A stretch of DNA of 5,980 nucleotides, from contig JAEKLK010000319.1 in the NCBI GenBank assembly GCA_019509895.1, positions 1 to 5,980 of the forward strand, written 5' to 3'. Under the pieces are notes generated by a model. That model made no database searches. It saw only the letters and a program-made list of their open reading frames with translations, and was not told where the DNA came from. The DNA comes from Betaproteobacteria bacterium (lineage in GTDB: Bacteria; Pseudomonadota; Gammaproteobacteria; Burkholderiales; SG8-39). Made by a program: the position numbers and the translations under genes. Each line of letters opens with the position of its first letter. Position 1 is the stretch's first letter. Of the stretch, positions 5,729 to 5,980 are shown piece by piece.

Positions 5729-5980
5729 GCAGCACCCGGGTCCTCACCACCGCGGAAGCAAGCGGACTCGTCTCGATGGCGGAAGCCATCGATCTCATCG
5801 AAGCGTCTTACCGCGATCTGGGCGCCGGCGGCGCCCAGGTGCTTGCGCGGCGGCGCCTGCACACGCCGCTGGAACACCCGGCTGAGCCGCGCTGGTCCAT
5901 GCTGAACGTCATCGGCGGCGTGGTGCCGCACCAGGGTGTGCTCGCGCTGCTCGTCGACGCCGCCCACATGGCGAAGCCGA
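5719..5980 (+). CDS. Ornithine cyclodeaminase/mu-crystallin family protein, N-terminal part (runs off the window)
   Basis: An open frame of 87 complete codons continues past the window end. The translation begins MGLSSTRVLTTAEASGLVSM, then AEAIDLIEASYRDLGAGGAQ, a RRRLHTPLE block and SMLNVIGGVVPHQGVLALLVD. The opening 'vLt..ea..l..m.eaI..iE..yr.l..G' followed by an RRRLHTP-like stretch is the usual N-terminal dimerisation domain of this family. Members are NAD(P)-dependent: ornithine cyclodeaminase, ketimine reductases, alanine dehydrogenases and many of unknown substrate. The nucleotide-binding domain would lie beyond the end. The best start is GTG at 5719, inside the beta-subunit gene; only a weak AGG lies before it, so initiation may depend on upstream translation. 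Its place in the oxygenase operon suggests a dehydrogenase, reductase or deaminase step on the same compound. This is inference, as the family does not usually act on dihydrodiols. Confidence 0.78.
   Translation, partial: MGLSSTRVLTTAEASGLVSMAEAIDLIEASYRDLGAGGAQVLARRRLHTPLEHPAEPRWSMLNVIGGVVPHQGVLALLVDAAHMAKP

Noticed and set aside
5704..5967. Minus-strand open frame near the right edge
   Set aside because: Antisense to the start of the ornithine-cyclodeaminase-like gene, which has family motifs on the + strand.

Overview
The window (about two-thirds G+C, long open frames, TctC/Bug-type solute receptor, SD-led overlapping genes) looks like a betaproteobacterial chromosome, most likely Burkholderiales. 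This rests on gene families and composition only. Every gene recognised belongs to small-molecule uptake or catabolism. There is no transposase, phage gene, CRISPR array, tRNA or rRNA.

Left part, + strand (1-2348): the 3' end of a TctC/Bug periplasmic receptor overlaps by 4 bp a cobalamin-independent methionine-synthase-like (MetE C-terminal-like) protein. After a short AT-rich gap carrying a near-perfect 21-bp palindrome comes a luciferase-like (LLM) flavin-dependent oxidoreductase. The MetE-like protein seems to lack an internal block of roughly 40 residues that in its relatives carries the zinc-ligand glutamate, so it may be inactive.

Middle (2349-2846): about 500 bp without a convincing protein gene. 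It is not featureless. It holds a perfect 11-bp hairpin, two adjacent small hairpins (one with a GAAA tetraloop), a possible long-range 9-bp pairing and, at 2643-2677, a textbook intrinsic terminator reading in the + direction. The best reading is either a long structured 3' UTR of the LLM gene or an independent small RNA of roughly 250 nt.

Right part (2847-5980): a minus-strand NMT1/SsuA-like periplasmic substrate-binding protein is divergent from a + strand operon. The operon encodes the alpha and beta subunits of a Rieske non-haem iron ring-hydroxylating oxygenase, followed by the start of an ornithine cyclodeaminase/mu-crystallin family protein that runs off the window. The operon genes overlap (8 bp, then 10 bp) and both downstream genes appear to use GTG starts, which suggests translational coupling. 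The 55-bp divergent region has two strong Shine-Dalgarno sites, opposing -10-like hexamers that overlap, and a palindrome made of the operon's SD and its complement.

Together this looks like part of a catabolic island for an unidentified, possibly aromatic, acid: receptors for import, a ring-hydroxylating oxygenase, a flavin oxidoreductase and accessory enzymes. No reductase or ferredoxin for the oxygenase, no transporter permease or ATPase, and no transcriptional regulator lies within the window, and the substrate cannot be read from the sequence.
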